From CALKYB01 sp964510575 (lineage in GTDB: Bacteria > Bdellovibrionota_C > UBA2361 > SZUA-149 > CALKYB01): a stretch of 64,000 bases of DNA. Positions 1-9,280 of the stretch are shown here, piece after piece (positions within the stretch are counted from its first letter, which is position 1; every line of letters starts with the position of its first letter). The position numbers and the translations under genes were made by a program. The notes under the pieces are model-generated. The model was given only the letters and a program-made list of their open reading frames with translations. It made no database searches and had not been told where the DNA came from. The DNA lies in contig CAZECN010000002.1 of the NCBI GenBank assembly GCA_964510575.1, positions 97,663 through 161,662 of the forward strand. The letters are read 5' to 3'.

Positions 1-1
1 T

Positions 2-508
2 GGATATGTGGCAAAGTTAAATGCAGCTCTGGAGGGTTCTGACCTTACCAGTAAATCAATCGAAGAACTTCTAGCTGGCATTGGAGATGTGCCGGAAAAA
101 ATTAGAGGAGCTGTTCAAAATAATGGTGGCGGACATGCTAACCATAGTTTGTTTTGGAGTATTCTCTCTGCCAATGGTGGTGGAAACCCAGAGGGTGACC
201 TTGCCTCAGCAATTGACTCTGAGTTGGGCGGTTTTGATAAGTTTAAAGAAGCTTTCTCAAATGCTGCAGCTACACGTTTTGGAAGTGGCTGGGCTTGGCT
301 ATCTGTTAAAGGTGGAAAGCTTGTAGTGGAAAGCACTGCTAATCAAGATTCGCCTCTTATGGAAGGAAAGACACCAATTCTTGGATTGGATGTTTGGGAA
401 CACGCCTATTACCTAAACTACCAAAATAGAAGACCAGATTATATCTCGGCTTTTTTCAATATTGTCGATTGGAAAAAGGTTGGTGAGAACTACGCTGCTG
501 CTAAGTAG
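2..508 (+). CDS. sodA: Superoxide dismutase (Mn/Fe family), 5' end cut by window edge
   Basis: Iron/manganese superoxide dismutase, which converts superoxide to peroxide and oxygen. The reading frame is open to base 2 and enters the family at the end of the first helical hairpin (GYVAKLNAALEG), so about 35-40 N-terminal residues with the first metal-binding His lie outside the window. The GTG at base 8 is therefore not the start. Remaining metal ligands are visible: the His of NHSLFW and the Asp and His of DVWEHAYY. NHSLFW, the GGG of the SANGGGNPEG loop and the Gln of TANQDSP are the combination usual in Mn-type enzymes, so Mn or cambialistic use is more likely than strict Fe; that is inference. 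No signal peptide can be judged. Confidence 0.93.
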   Translation, partial: GYVAKLNAALEGSDLTSKSIEELLAGIGDVPEKIRGAVQNNGGGHANHSLFWSILSANGGGNPEGDLASAIDSELGGFDKFKEAFSNAAATRFGSGWAWLSVKGGKLVVESTANQDSPLMEGKTPILGLDVWEHAYYLNYQNRRPDYISAFFNIVDWKKVGENYAAAK

Positions 509-539
509 TTTTAAGTTCTTCTGGGTGCTCGAATGTGCC

Positions 540-923
540 TTAGGCCATTCGGGCAACCCAAGTTCCAAAACACACCATTAACAAACATCCTAGGAAGTGG
601 AGCAAGCTGTGAGCGATGAACCACAGCCATTGGTTTTCTGTAATCAATTGCCATCCTTCTAGGGAAAAAGTTGAGAAAGTAGTAAGAGAGCCTAAACCAC
701 CAACCAACACGGCCAATCTAATTTCAGTTGACCAGCCCTTAGTTTGGGATAAGTGAAACAATAAGCCAATAAGGAATGCCCCTGTAAGATTGGCCAACAA
801 AGTGCCAGCTGCAATATCTTGGGAAGCCTTAGAAAAGAATTCAGACAGCAGCCACCTGCCTGTTGCACCTACACCAGCCCCAACCCAAAGATAAACCAAG
901 TAAATTGCGGAGAAATCTTGCAT
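540..923 (-). CDS. crcB: Fluoride ion channel CrcB/FluC
   Basis: Small inner-membrane fluoride exporter, 127 residues, the family's usual size. Four hydrophobic segments fill the protein. The family signatures are present: GTLLANLTGAF at residues 40-50 (the Asn that lines the pore) and GGLGSLTTFSTFS at 75-87 (the TTFSTF phenylalanine box and Na+ site). FluC channels work as dual-topology dimers; only one copy is seen here, so a homodimer is expected. It stands convergent to the superoxide dismutase gene with 31 bases between the stops. I see no fluoride riboswitch in the short upstream space. Confidence 0.95.
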   Translation of the reverse strand: MQDFSAIYLVYLWVGAGVGATGRWLLSEFFSKASQDIAAGTLLANLTGAFLIGLLFHLSQTKGWSTEIRLAVLVGGLGSLTTFSTFSLEGWQLITENQWLWFIAHSLLHFLGCLLMVCFGTWVARMA

Positions 924-1036
924 GCATTGAGGCTATCACGATGCAATGGCAAGGGAATCATAAAATCCATTGGTTGATAGCAATTGCTCGAAGCTTGCTG
1001 CTTACTGTCTCTATTTTTTTATGCTAGAGAATCGCT

Positions 1037-2215
1037 ATGGGACAAAAAATCTATATTTGCGCAGCCCGTAGAACCCCTATGGGTAGTTTTCAGGGTAATC
1101 TCGCCACAGTTTCAGCCGCCCAACTTGGAGCAGCTGTGATTTCTGAAATTCTTGCTAGTTCTGGCCTAGGCGGCGAGCAAGTTGATGAGGTTATTTTAGG
1201 GTCTGTTCTTACAGCTGGCCAAGGACAAGCACCTGCTCGCCAGGCAATGATTGCCGCAGGCCTTCCTATTTCCACCCAGGCTTTAACCGTTAATAAAGTT
1301 TGTAGCTCAGGCCTAAAAGCAGTGATGCTTGCGGCAGGAAAGATTGAATTGGGAGAAGCCGATTGTATTGTGGCCGGAGGGATGGAGAATATGTCGCAAG
1401 CGCCTTTTCTCTTACCTAGTCTGAGAACTGGAGCTAGACTTGGAAATGCGGAGGCCGTTGATTCGCTGATTAATGACGGTCTTTGGGATCCTTATAATGA
1501 TCAGCATATGGGTAATTGTGCTGAGCTTTGTGCTGATAAGTATAAACTAACTAGAGAGGCACAAGACAATTTCGCTTTAGAGAGTTACCGAAGAGCTAAC
1601 GAGGCAATTAGTTCTGGGCGATTTAGAGATGAGATTGTGCCTGTGACTGTAAAAAGCCGTCGAGGCGAGACAGTAGTTGAAGAGGATGAAGAGCCTGGAA
1701 AGCTTAAGGTAGAGAAAGTCCCAGAGCTTAGGCCTGCATTTCAGAAAGATGGCACTGTTACTGCAGCGAATGCTTCATCGATTAATGATGGGGCTGCAGC
1801 TTTACTGGTTTGTAGTGAAAAGTTCGTGACTGAAAATAAGCTAACCCCTCTAGCTTCCATCGAGAGTAAAGGTTGGCATGCTTGTGAACCTGAATGGTTT
1901 ACCACTGCTCCGGTTTCGGCTTTGAAAATGGCCTTGGACAAGGCGGGGAAAAAAGTAGATCAAATAGATCTTTTTGAGGTTAATGAAGCTTTCTCTGCAG
2001 TGGCCTTGGCCTGTATGAAAGAGTTGGCAATTGATCATCAAAAGCTAAACATTAACGGAGGTGCTGTGGCACTAGGTCATCCTATCGGAGCTTCCGGAGC
2101 TCGAATTTTAGTGACCCTTCTTCATGCCCTAAAGGCAAAAAAGGCTAAACACGGTGCGGTTGGAATTTGTAATGGAGGTGGCGAGGCTACTTCTTTGGTA
2201 GTGGAGCTAGTTTAA
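1037..2215 (+). CDS. Acetyl-CoA C-acetyltransferase (thiolase)
   Basis: Thiolase-superfamily enzyme, 392 residues, the standard length. It should condense two acetyl-CoA to acetoacetyl-CoA or run the reverse cleavage. The acyl-accepting Cys89 sits in NKVCSSGLKA, the NEAF motif is present (VNEAFSAVA), the catalytic His is in GGAVALGHPIGASG and the second active-site Cys in CNGGGEA. The pattern fits biosynthetic/short-chain acetyltransferases (AtoB/PhaA type) better than FadA, but substrate length cannot be settled. No phaB or phaC lies nearby. thrS follows after three bases, so the two are probably co-transcribed, although they share no pathway. Confidence 0.93.
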   Translation: MGQKIYICAARRTPMGSFQGNLATVSAAQLGAAVISEILASSGLGGEQVDEVILGSVLTAGQGQAPARQAMIAAGLPISTQALTVNKVCSSGLKAVMLAAGKIELGEADCIVAGGMENMSQAPFLLPSLRTGARLGNAEAVDSLINDGLWDPYNDQHMGNCAELCADKYKLTREAQDNFALESYRRANEAISSGRFRDEIVPVTVKSRRGETVVEEDEEPGKLKVEKVPELRPAFQKDGTVTAANASSINDGAAALLVCSEKFVTENKLTPLASIESKGWHACEPEWFTTAPVSALKMALDKAGKKVDQIDLFEVNEAFSAVALACMKELAIDHQKLNINGGAVALGHPIGASGARILVTLLHALKAKKAKHGAVGICNGGGEATSLVVELV

Positions 2216-2218
2216 ATT

Positions 2219-4036
2219 ATGTCGGCTGAGGAAAAAACTCCGGAAGAAGAAAAGCTTTATAAAATCCGTCACTCTCTTGCTCATGTGATGGCTCAAGCAG
2301 TGTTGCAGCTTCGTCCTAAAGCCAGGTTGGCATTTGGTCCACCGGTGGCTAAAGGATTTTATTACGACTTTGACTTTGGAGAAAACCCTCTGACTCCTGA
2401 AGACTTTCCTGAAGTCGAAGAAAAGATGAAGGAAATCATTAAAGAGCGGCAAGAGTTTGAGCATTTCGAGCTACCAGCTGAGGAGGCAATAGATAAGCTT
2501 GAAAAGAATGGTGAAGTTTTTAAAGCTGAGTATGCCCGTGAGTTAGTTGAAACTGGCGAAAGTCGTTTAGGCTTTTATCGAAATGGGTCTTTTGAGGACA
2601 TGTGTAAGGGGCCTCATGTAAAGCATACCGGAGAGATTAGAAGAGATTGTTTTAAGGTTGATAGTCTTGCGGGCGCCTATTGGCGAGGTGATGAAAAGAA
2701 CCCTCAACTTACTCGTCTTTATGCCATCGCCTTTGAAGATAAGAAAAAGCTAAAGGAGTACCTCGAACTTAGAAGGCTTGCTCAGGAAAGAGACCACAGA
2801 AAACTAGGTGCTGAACTTTCACTCTTTGTGATTGATGATGATGTAGGTCAGGGACTACCTCTTTGGTTGCCTAATGGGACAGTGATCCGAGAAGAACTAG
2901 AGGCATATGCCAAGGAGATGGAATTTAAGGCTGGTTTTCAGCGAGTTTCCACTCCTCATTTGACCAAAGAGAGTCTTTATCACACCTCTGGTCACTTACC
3001 TTACTACAAGGATGGCATGTACCCACCGATGGTATTGGATGATGGTGAGCCTTATTACCTTAAGCCAATGAACTGCCCTCACCATCACAAGATTTTTGCC
3101 GCTAGGCCCAGAAGCTATCGTGATTTGCCTTTTAGGCTTGCTGAATATGGTACCTGCTATAGGTATGAAAAAGCTGGTTCTTTGGCCGGTTTACTTCGGG
3201 TTCGTATGCTTAGCATGAATGATGCTCATATCTACTGTACGCCAGAGCAACTTAGAGATGAGTTTAAAGACGTGTTGGATATGCATAAGGTCTACTACGA
3301 AAAATTTCGCCTTAGTGACTACTGGATGAGACTTTCAATATCTGATCCTGAAAACAAGGAGAAGTTTGTTGATGATCCAGAGGCTTGGAAATCGTCTGAA
3401 AAAGTAATTCAAGAAGTTTTGGATGGTATTGGAGTTCGTTATGAGATTGGGGAAGGTGAAGCTGCCTTTTATGGTCCAAAAGTTGATTTTCAAATTAAGA
3501 ACGTTGTTGGTCGAGAAGAAACGGCTTCGACCAATCAACTAGACTTTGCAGTGCCTGAAAAATTTGGTTTGGTTTACAAAGGAGAGGATGGAAAGGATCA
3601 TACTCCTTACTGTATTCACCGCGCGCCTCTGGGGACTCACGAAAGATTCTTAGCTTTTCTAATTGAACATTTTGGAGGAGCTTTTCCTTCCTGGATGTCT
3701 CCACTTCAAGTACGCATAATTCCAGTAGCTGATAAGTTTCAAGACTACGCAGAGAACTTAGCTTCGAGTCTGAAAAACGATATGGTCAGGGTAGATATTG
3801 ATACCAGTAGTGACTCCTTTAATAAAAGGATTAGAAATGCTGTTACTTCTAAAATCCCCAATATGCTGATTGTTGGAGAAAAGGAAAGAGACAGTGAAGG
3901 CGTGGCTTGGAGACGTTATGCCTCTAAGGAACAGAGAACACTTCCTTTTGCGGAGTTCAAAATCATTTTGCAAAAAATGGTTAAGGATAGGGTTATGGAT
4001 AACTTTTCGGATGAAGTTCTTCCAGAGGCTAGCTAA
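2219..4036 (+). CDS. thrS: Threonyl-tRNA synthetase lacking the TGS domain
   Basis: Charges tRNA-Thr. 605 residues. The protein starts directly at the editing domain: HSLAH (HxxxH) at about residue 18 and CKGPH (CxxxH) in the second half of that domain, so serine editing should be intact. The class II core follows, with zinc ligands Cys in KPMNCPHH, His in NDAHIYC and His in IHRAPLGTHERF, motif 2 around the EYGTCYRYE segment and the C-terminal anticodon domain (VRIIPVADKF onward). The roughly 60-residue N-terminal TGS domain of E. coli ThrRS is absent; TGS-less ThrRS are known in several bacterial phyla. Motif 2 reads YRYEKAGSLAGLLRVR, somewhat unlike the common HRNEPSGALHGLMRVR. It starts three bases after the thiolase stop. 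Confidence 0.96.
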   Translation: MSAEEKTPEEEKLYKIRHSLAHVMAQAVLQLRPKARLAFGPPVAKGFYYDFDFGENPLTPEDFPEVEEKMKEIIKERQEFEHFELPAEEAIDKLEKNGEVFKAEYARELVETGESRLGFYRNGSFEDMCKGPHVKHTGEIRRDCFKVDSLAGAYWRGDEKNPQLTRLYAIAFEDKKKLKEYLELRRLAQERDHRKLGAELSLFVIDDDVGQGLPLWLPNGTVIREELEAYAKEMEFKAGFQRVSTPHLTKESLYHTSGHLPYYKDGMYPPMVLDDGEPYYLKPMNCPHHHKIFAARPRSYRDLPFRLAEYGTCYRYEKAGSLAGLLRVRMLSMNDAHIYCTPEQLRDEFKDVLDMHKVYYEKFRLSDYWMRLSISDPENKEKFVDDPEAWKSSEKVIQEVLDGIGVRYEIGEGEAAFYGPKVDFQIKNVVGREETASTNQLDFAVPEKFGLVYKGEDGKDHTPYCIHRAPLGTHERFLAFLIEHFGGAFPSWMSPLQVRIIPVADKFQDYAENLASSLKNDMVRVDIDTSSDSFNKRIRNAVTSKIPNMLIVGEKERDSEGVAWRRYASKEQRTLPFAEFKIILQKMVKDRVMDNFSDEVLPEAS

Positions 4037-4068
4037 TTTACTGGTCAACTAGTTCACTGGTAAACCGC

Positions 4069-5802
4069 TTACTTCAAGGTTTTATGTTGAAGTGCGATAG
4101 CTCCCCTAGCCTTAGCCAACCTAGAAGCGTAAATGCTCGCGAAAAGAATGAAGATCTGACAAGTCGCTGCTACTCCAATGGTGAAGTTTACACCATACTT
4201 ATTTGCTAAAGCGGGGACAGCAAGTATTAGGGTTGAAGTCGCTGCGGGAATGGTGACCAAAACTACTAGAAGAAGGCTTGCTCCAAATAGTGCCAGAGTG
4301 CCCAATCCTGTAGAAAGTTGGTTAGGAGATTCCCAATCAAAGCTTGAAAAATAGGCTCCCATTCCAATAGCTAGACCTGTACAGCCAAAAGCCATGCAAG
4401 CTCCGGTGAAAGCTGTATTTAGAAGTTCTGTCCAACCCATACCGACAGCCCAGCCTCCAGTAAGCAGTAAGAAAAGACTTATGAAAAGAGCGAATGGGAA
4501 CCAACAGTAAAATTTAGATACTAGTAATCCGGTGAGATCTATAGGGCTAGATTGGAGTATCCAGAAGGATTTTCCTTCCAAGCTTACACTAGGAAAAATT
4601 AGTCTAGTCATTATTGCTGTAAGTAAGAACCCTGTGAATAGAATATTAAAACTTCCAAGGGCAGCTTTCCAAAGCTGCCCGGCGACTTCTCCCATTTCCA
4701 TCGATAGGCACATAAACCTAAAGATAACTAAGTATACACTAGAAATTGCGACAAAAAGTAAAAGCTGTAAGCTTTGTGATCGGTCTCTAATTAGGGAGCT
4801 AAGGTCTTTTAAAATGATAGAGCGATTTTGTTGGCTAACCGGAAAGAAATTGAAAAGCATTTCCAACCCTTTTCTGACGAAATCAGATTTTGGCTGAATA
4901 TCTTCCCCTTCTTGATATTCTCCACTTGAATCAGAAAAAGCTGCCGAACGAGTTTCAAGAACGGAGGAGTCGAATATTAAATAGCCCAAAGCGAGTGATC
5001 CAATGGCAGTGGATAGGAGTAGAGCCCATAAAGTGCTAGCATTTTCTACTGGGGCTCCTAACATCCCTGCAACTAAATCTGAGCTCCACCTTGAGGGAAG
5101 CCAAATTGGATTGGGGTTATCAAACAGAGCAATCAGGCTCATCATGGCTTGGCCGCCTTGTCCTATCTCTACCCCACTTAGAGAATTGAAAATTGAACTA
5201 ATCATCCAGGCGCCAACAGCCATGGCAACTATTGCTAGGAAGGTTCCACGTTTCCAAAACATTGAAGCAAATCTAACAAACAAAGTTCCAAATAATACGG
5301 AAATGCCAATTGGAGCTATTATCATCGGAATTGAAGCGGCTAGGACAACAAATAGGAAAGTGTATGGAAGATCTAGTGTATTAGAAAAGGCCAAGGAAAC
5401 AGGGATAGAAAACATCAGCAGCATAGAGCTGGACTCAAACAAAATTTCCCCAACCTTAGCCAGATAGAGTCGAAAAGAAGAAATCGGCAAGGTTAGCAAT
5501 AGATCCATATTGCTTGCGCTATAGACGCTCCCAATGACCGCGACGGTGTTTGAGAAAATTAGAGTTAGGAAAAATAAATAAAAAGTTAGTTCGACGAGCT
5601 TTGTTGGTAGGATGGCTAGGTATAGATCGTTGCTTTTTGCTGTTCCTAAAATAACTGTCGCCACAAAATAGATGCAGAGAATGATTATGCTAGTCATTAG
5701 CAGGAGAATCGAATCTCGTTTTCGATTGTACTCGGCGGACTTCGGACAAGTAAGCCGGTTCTTAATAGTCAGGTAAAATGGTCGTAGTATCGTTGCCGGC
5801 AT
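4069..5802 (-). CDS. Large polytopic membrane protein, ABC-2-like exporter permease
   Basis: 577 residues with roughly twelve hydrophobic segments and a central soluble stretch (about residues 290-330, acidic SGEYQEGEDIQPK region). The arrangement, with the repeated LLLTLPISSFRLYLAK-type segment after the second membrane span, resembles putative ABC exporter permeases of the ABC-2 superfamily that are fused as two half-permeases. This is a structural guess, not a firm family match. No ATPase gene is adjacent, so if it is an ABC permease its ATPase is elsewhere. The ATG start overlaps nothing and the gene is convergent with thrS (32-base gap). Confidence 0.75.
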   Translation of the reverse strand: MPATILRPFYLTIKNRLTCPKSAEYNRKRDSILLLMTSIIILCIYFVATVILGTAKSNDLYLAILPTKLVELTFYLFFLTLIFSNTVAVIGSVYSASNMDLLLTLPISSFRLYLAKVGEILFESSSMLLMFSIPVSLAFSNTLDLPYTFLFVVLAASIPMIIAPIGISVLFGTLFVRFASMFWKRGTFLAIVAMAVGAWMISSIFNSLSGVEIGQGGQAMMSLIALFDNPNPIWLPSRWSSDLVAGMLGAPVENASTLWALLLSTAIGSLALGYLIFDSSVLETRSAAFSDSSGEYQEGEDIQPKSDFVRKGLEMLFNFFPVSQQNRSIILKDLSSLIRDRSQSLQLLLFVAISSVYLVIFRFMCLSMEMGEVAGQLWKAALGSFNILFTGFLLTAIMTRLIFPSVSLEGKSFWILQSSPIDLTGLLVSKFYCWFPFALFISLFLLLTGGWAVGMGWTELLNTAFTGACMAFGCTGLAIGMGAYFSSFDWESPNQLSTGLGTLALFGASLLLVVLVTIPAATSTLILAVPALANKYGVNFTIGVAATCQIFILFASIYASRLAKARGAIALQHKTLK

Positions 5803-5995
5803 TATTTTTTAATTGGTCTGAGCTTCGCTCAAAAAATCTTCATAAATCTTATTACTTTAGATTGTTTGAGAGGGTCTTTGGGTTCCTATTTGGGGCCTTT
5901 GCCCTGAAATTTTATTTAGGGCTGAAACTCTGCCAATTTCAGGTTTCTAACAGCCTCGTTCTCTGTTTTACTCTCGATATTAGGGGTAATTAGCT

Positions 5996-6589
5996 ATGTC
6001 TGACAAAAAAGATATCAAATCTAAGGGTAGTCTTAAAAACCGACGTCAGTTTTTAAAGTCGCTCTCTCTTACTTTTCCAAGTGTTCTGTTTATTCGCGGG
6101 TTGGTCATTCCTGGATTGCTTATCCCAGGTTTGAGCTCTTGCCAGAATGAAAGCTACACCCGGCCAGCTAGGCGCTATAGTTTGGGAGAAATACGTAATT
6201 ATCTTTTTAAGAAAGTTTTTCTTAGAGAAAAACAACTTTTGATAGTGAGAAGAGATAAAGGTTGGTCAGCCTTGAGTGCGAAGTGCAGTCGTGATGGTTG
6301 TGATCTTACTTATCAAGAAAGAACATTTTACTGCCCTTGTTGTTCTTCTCATTTTTCTCATCAAGGAAAAGCTCTTCAGGGCCCAGCCAGAAAAAATCTT
6401 TCTTGGTATGCAATAAACTCCAAAGGAAACTTGTTTGAAGTAGATACTGGAAAGCCTGTTTCTTCCTCAAACACTTACACTACGGATGAAATAGAAAAAG
6501 TAATTTCAGAGTATGGTTTTGAATTCAAAGAAGTGGATGAAATAGATATGGAAGCAGTAAAGCTTCCTCAAATCTTTTACGAAGAATAG
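5996..6589 (+). CDS. Rieske-like Tat/lipoprotein with altered cluster ligands
   Basis: 197 residues. The N-terminus carries a twin-arginine motif (NRRQFLKS, Arg16-Arg17), a hydrophobic stretch and a lipobox-like GLSSC with Cys49, so an exported, probably membrane-anchored protein is expected. Residues 75-150 have the Rieske [2Fe-2S] layout of two cysteine loops, but they read C97-S-R99-D-G-C102 and C113-P-C115-C116-S-S. Classical Rieske loops are C-x-H-x-G-C and C-P-C-H-G-S; here the first ligand His is Arg and the second is Cys. H119 and H122 follow closely. The cluster may use Cys ligands or be lost. The ATG is preceded by AGGGGT at good spacing. It sits 72 bases before the symporter gene; no bc1 or oxygenase partner is nearby. 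Confidence 0.8.
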   Translation: MSDKKDIKSKGSLKNRRQFLKSLSLTFPSVLFIRGLVIPGLLIPGLSSCQNESYTRPARRYSLGEIRNYLFKKVFLREKQLLIVRRDKGWSALSAKCSRDGCDLTYQERTFYCPCCSSHFSHQGKALQGPARKNLSWYAINSKGNLFEVDTGKPVSSSNTYTTDEIEKVISEYGFEFKEVDEIDMEAVKLPQIFYEE

Positions 6590-6661
6590 CCGACAATAAC
6601 TAGTATCTACTAGTATCGGCTTGTTACTGACTTAGTTACTGACAACGTTGAGGTCGAGATA

Positions 6662-8029
6662 ATGGTCCAAGCAGTAGAAAAATTTCTTGAAAGCATGGTC
6701 GGCTATCTTTGGGGACTACCCACAGTGGTGCTGCTAGTAGGGGGAGGAATTTACTTTACCTTGATGCTTGGTCTTATCCAGATTAGAGGTTTAGGGCATG
6801 CCGTAAATGTCGTTAAAGGTAAGTATGATGACCCTAATGATCCAGGTGAAATCTCTCATTTTAATGCACTTTGTACGGCGCTTTCTGCCACTGTTGGTCT
6901 TGGAAATATTGCAGGTGTAGCGGTTGCCATTAAAATGGGTGGCCCAGGTGCTACTTTTTGGATGGTGCTGGCAGGGCTCATCGGAATGGCTACAAAGTAC
7001 AGCGAGTGCACGCTGGCTGTCATGTACAGAGAGGTCGATAGCAATGGCCGGGTTCTGGGTGGCCCAATGTATTACATTGAAAAAGGATTGGGACCAGCGT
7101 TCAAGCCTTTAGCTATGTTCTTTTCAGTTTGTTGTGTATTTGCTGCTTTCGGTGCAGCTAACATGTTTCAGTCTAATCAGGTGGCAGCGATTATGACTTC
7201 TAGCTTTGGTATTGATCCAATTATCACAGGGCTAGTGCTAGCGGTTTTGACTGGAGTTGTAATTATCGGTGGCATTAAACGCATCGGCGCAGTTGCGGGT
7301 AAGCTAGTTCCTTTGATGGGTCTTAGTTATGTAGTGGCCTGCTTAGCAATTCTTTTAATGTTTCTTGATGATGTTCCAAATGCCATTGGTCAAATTTTTA
7401 GCGGTGCTTTTTCAGGCACTGCCGCTACTGGTGGATTTGCCGGCGCAGTAGTTGCAGAAGTTTTAAAGCAGGGAGTTCGAAGGGCTGCCTTCTCAAATGA
7501 AGCGGGTATAGGTTCTGCCCCTATTGCTCATGCCGCAGCGAAAACAGATGAAGCTGTTCGCGAGGGCGTGGTTGCTCTACTTGAACCACTGATTGACACG
7601 GTTTTGATTTGTACGATGACTGCACTAGTTATTGGAGTTACCGGGGTATGGACTGGTCCTCTGACAGGGGTTGAGTTAACAGCAGCAGCTCTGGATGCTG
7701 GAGTGCCTGGCCTGGGTAGTTATTTTATCCCGATAGCTGTCAGTCTCTTTGCTTATTCAACTATGATTAGCTGGTCGTACTATGGGGAGCAGTCGATTAA
7801 CTATATCTTTGGGGAGAAGGGGATAATTCCTTACAAAATGGTTTTCTGTCTGGCTATAGTCGTTGGTGCTGTTTGGAAGATTAGCCCAGTGCTCAATTTT
7901 TCGGATTCAATGCTGGCACTAATGATAATACCCAATATGTTGGCGATTATTCTTTTAACTCCCAAGTTAAAAGAGGAAACCAAAAGCTATTTTAAAAAGT
8001 TAGATAGCGGTGACTTAGATAGAAGCTAG
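6662..8029 (+). CDS. Alanine or glycine:cation symporter (AGCS family)
   Basis: Sodium-coupled small neutral amino-acid importer of the inner membrane, 455 residues with about ten or eleven membrane spans, normal for the family. Family hallmarks: FTLMLGLIQIRGLGHA near the start, NALCTALSATVGLGNIAGVAVAI segments (split here as NALCTALSATVG and GNIAGVAVA), KYSECTLAVMYRE, GGPMYYIEKGL and the RRAAFSNEAGIGSAPIAHAAA region (seen as AFSNEAGIGSAPIAH). Alanine, glycine or D-alanine could be the substrate. It lies downstream of the Rieske-like gene and ends eight bases before the convergent fabD stop. Confidence 0.95.
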   Translation: MVQAVEKFLESMVGYLWGLPTVVLLVGGGIYFTLMLGLIQIRGLGHAVNVVKGKYDDPNDPGEISHFNALCTALSATVGLGNIAGVAVAIKMGGPGATFWMVLAGLIGMATKYSECTLAVMYREVDSNGRVLGGPMYYIEKGLGPAFKPLAMFFSVCCVFAAFGAANMFQSNQVAAIMTSSFGIDPIITGLVLAVLTGVVIIGGIKRIGAVAGKLVPLMGLSYVVACLAILLMFLDDVPNAIGQIFSGAFSGTAATGGFAGAVVAEVLKQGVRRAAFSNEAGIGSAPIAHAAAKTDEAVREGVVALLEPLIDTVLICTMTALVIGVTGVWTGPLTGVELTAAALDAGVPGLGSYFIPIAVSLFAYSTMISWSYYGEQSINYIFGEKGIIPYKMVFCLAIVVGAVWKISPVLNFSDSMLALMIIPNMLAIILLTPKLKEETKSYFKKLDSGDLDRS

Positions 8030-8037
8030 ACCCTTGC

Positions 8038-8958
8038 TTAGTCGAGTTTTTCAGAAGCGCTGGCTGCAGCTTCAGGGTTGCTGACATCAATCCGAGGAAT
8101 AGTTTTATCTATACGCTTGAGAAGTTTTGAAAGGACACCACCTGCCCCAAATTCGATAGCTTGGGTAGGTTGCTCATTCTCAACTAGGTTAACAATTGAT
8201 TCTGTCCATCGAACACTTCCACAAACTTGGTCTTTAAGATTCTGTCTTATTTGAGAAGCATCTGTTACGGAAGCTGCGTTAAAGTTGGCGTAAATAGGAA
8301 AACTTGCATCCTTAATCTCAATGGCGTCGAGGTCTTTAGCTAGCTTTTCAGCTGCTGGTTTCATTAAGCTGCAATGGAAAGGTGCACTGACGTTTAGAGG
8401 GATTACCTTGGCTCCTTTTTCCGCAATTTGTTTAGAGAATATTTCCACGCCTTCAAGATCACCGGCAACTACAGTTTGGCCAGGGCAGTTTAGGTTAGCA
8501 ATTTCACAGACACCTTTTTCAATACTAGAAAGAACTTCGTTAATTTCTTCTTCCGTAGGCCCCATTATCGCCGCCATTGTACCTTGGCCTTGTGGAACAG
8601 CTTCCTGCATATAGCTTCCTCTTTTATGAACTAGTTGCAGGGCATCCTCTAAGCCTAAGCTTCCTGCGGCAACAAGCGCAGAGTATTCTCCTAAGCTATG
8701 TCCGGCAGCAACAGATAAGTTTGGATCCAAGGATCGAAAAGCGACAATGCTGTTAAGAAGAATAGCTGGTTGAGCATTCTTTGTGAGAGTTAGTTCTTCA
8801 GCAGGGCCTTCGAAGCAGAGTTTGGAAAGTGAGAAGCCAAGAGCCTTGTCAGCGGCTTCGAACAGTGATTTAGCCTGTTCGCTTTGTTCGAAAAAATCTT
8901 TACCCATTCCCACTGTCTGGGAACCTTGCCCTGGAAACAGCCCTAGTAACTTGCTCAT
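8038..8958 (-). CDS. fabD: Malonyl-CoA:ACP transacylase
   Basis: Loads malonyl groups from CoA onto acyl carrier protein for fatty-acid elongation. 306 residues, standard length. GQGSQ at residues 10-14, the nucleophile elbow GHSLGEYSAL with Ser88, and the catalytic His in APFHCSLM are all present, as is the GxGVLSKLLKRI tail. The start is supported by a strong AAGGAG site ending 5 bases before ATG. The usual fab neighbours (fabH, fabG, acpP) are not in the window, so the gene is isolated from the classic cluster. Confidence 0.96.
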   Translation of the reverse strand: MSKLLGLFPGQGSQTVGMGKDFFEQSEQAKSLFEAADKALGFSLSKLCFEGPAEELTLTKNAQPAILLNSIVAFRSLDPNLSVAAGHSLGEYSALVAAGSLGLEDALQLVHKRGSYMQEAVPQGQGTMAAIMGPTEEEINEVLSSIEKGVCEIANLNCPGQTVVAGDLEGVEIFSKQIAEKGAKVIPLNVSAPFHCSLMKPAAEKLAKDLDAIEIKDASFPIYANFNAASVTDASQIRQNLKDQVCGSVRWTESIVNLVENEQPTQAIEFGAGGVLSKLLKRIDKTIPRIDVSNPEAAASASEKLD

Positions 8959-9280
8959 ACTTTCTCCTTCTCCAAATCTGATTCGAATCTAGTTTGGAAC
9001 CCCCCTAACTAGTAATTGGAGAGAATTAGTTCAAGAGCCTAACAAAAACATATTAAATTAGGGGTAAATAACGAAGGGCCTAGAAGCGAAGCCCACTAAC
9101 TACCTTTAATTACTCAAGTAAATAATTAATAACCTATAAAAATAGTATATAAATAACTCAAGATGCCGACTAATTTAGTCGATATTTATCTGAGGGAGCC
9201 ACCAAAGTGAGCGATTTTTCACGGTCATTGGAAATGAACTCGAGGCTTTAGCTATCAGGAAAATAGCATGGGTTAGTAAA
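8959..9280. other. Divergent intergenic region, fabD / sensor hybrid
   Basis: AT-rich 322-base space between fabD (leftward) and the kinase hybrid (rightward). It contains several TATA-like stretches near 9136-9155 and a short palindrome CGACTAATTTAGTCG at 9167-9181 that could be an operator or a small hairpin. No RNA gene or convincing ORF was found. A 14-codon GTG ORF behind a GAGGGAG site at 9207 ends before the kinase and is probably noise. Confidence 0.4.

Noticed and set aside
5778..5993. 71-codon ORF ending just before the Rieske-like gene
   Set aside because: It starts inside the permease gene on the other strand, has no ribosome site and has a composition typical of a shadow frame.
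6590..6661. Hairpin ACTAGTA-tc-TACTAGT between the Rieske-like gene and the symporter
   Set aside because: A 7-bp AT-rich dyad with no T-run and direct repeats GTTACTGAC around it; too weak to call a terminator or operator.
9207..9251. 14-codon GTG ORF behind GAGGGAG upstream of the kinase hybrid
   Set aside because: Too short, no regulatory codon bias and no hairpin after it; likely chance.
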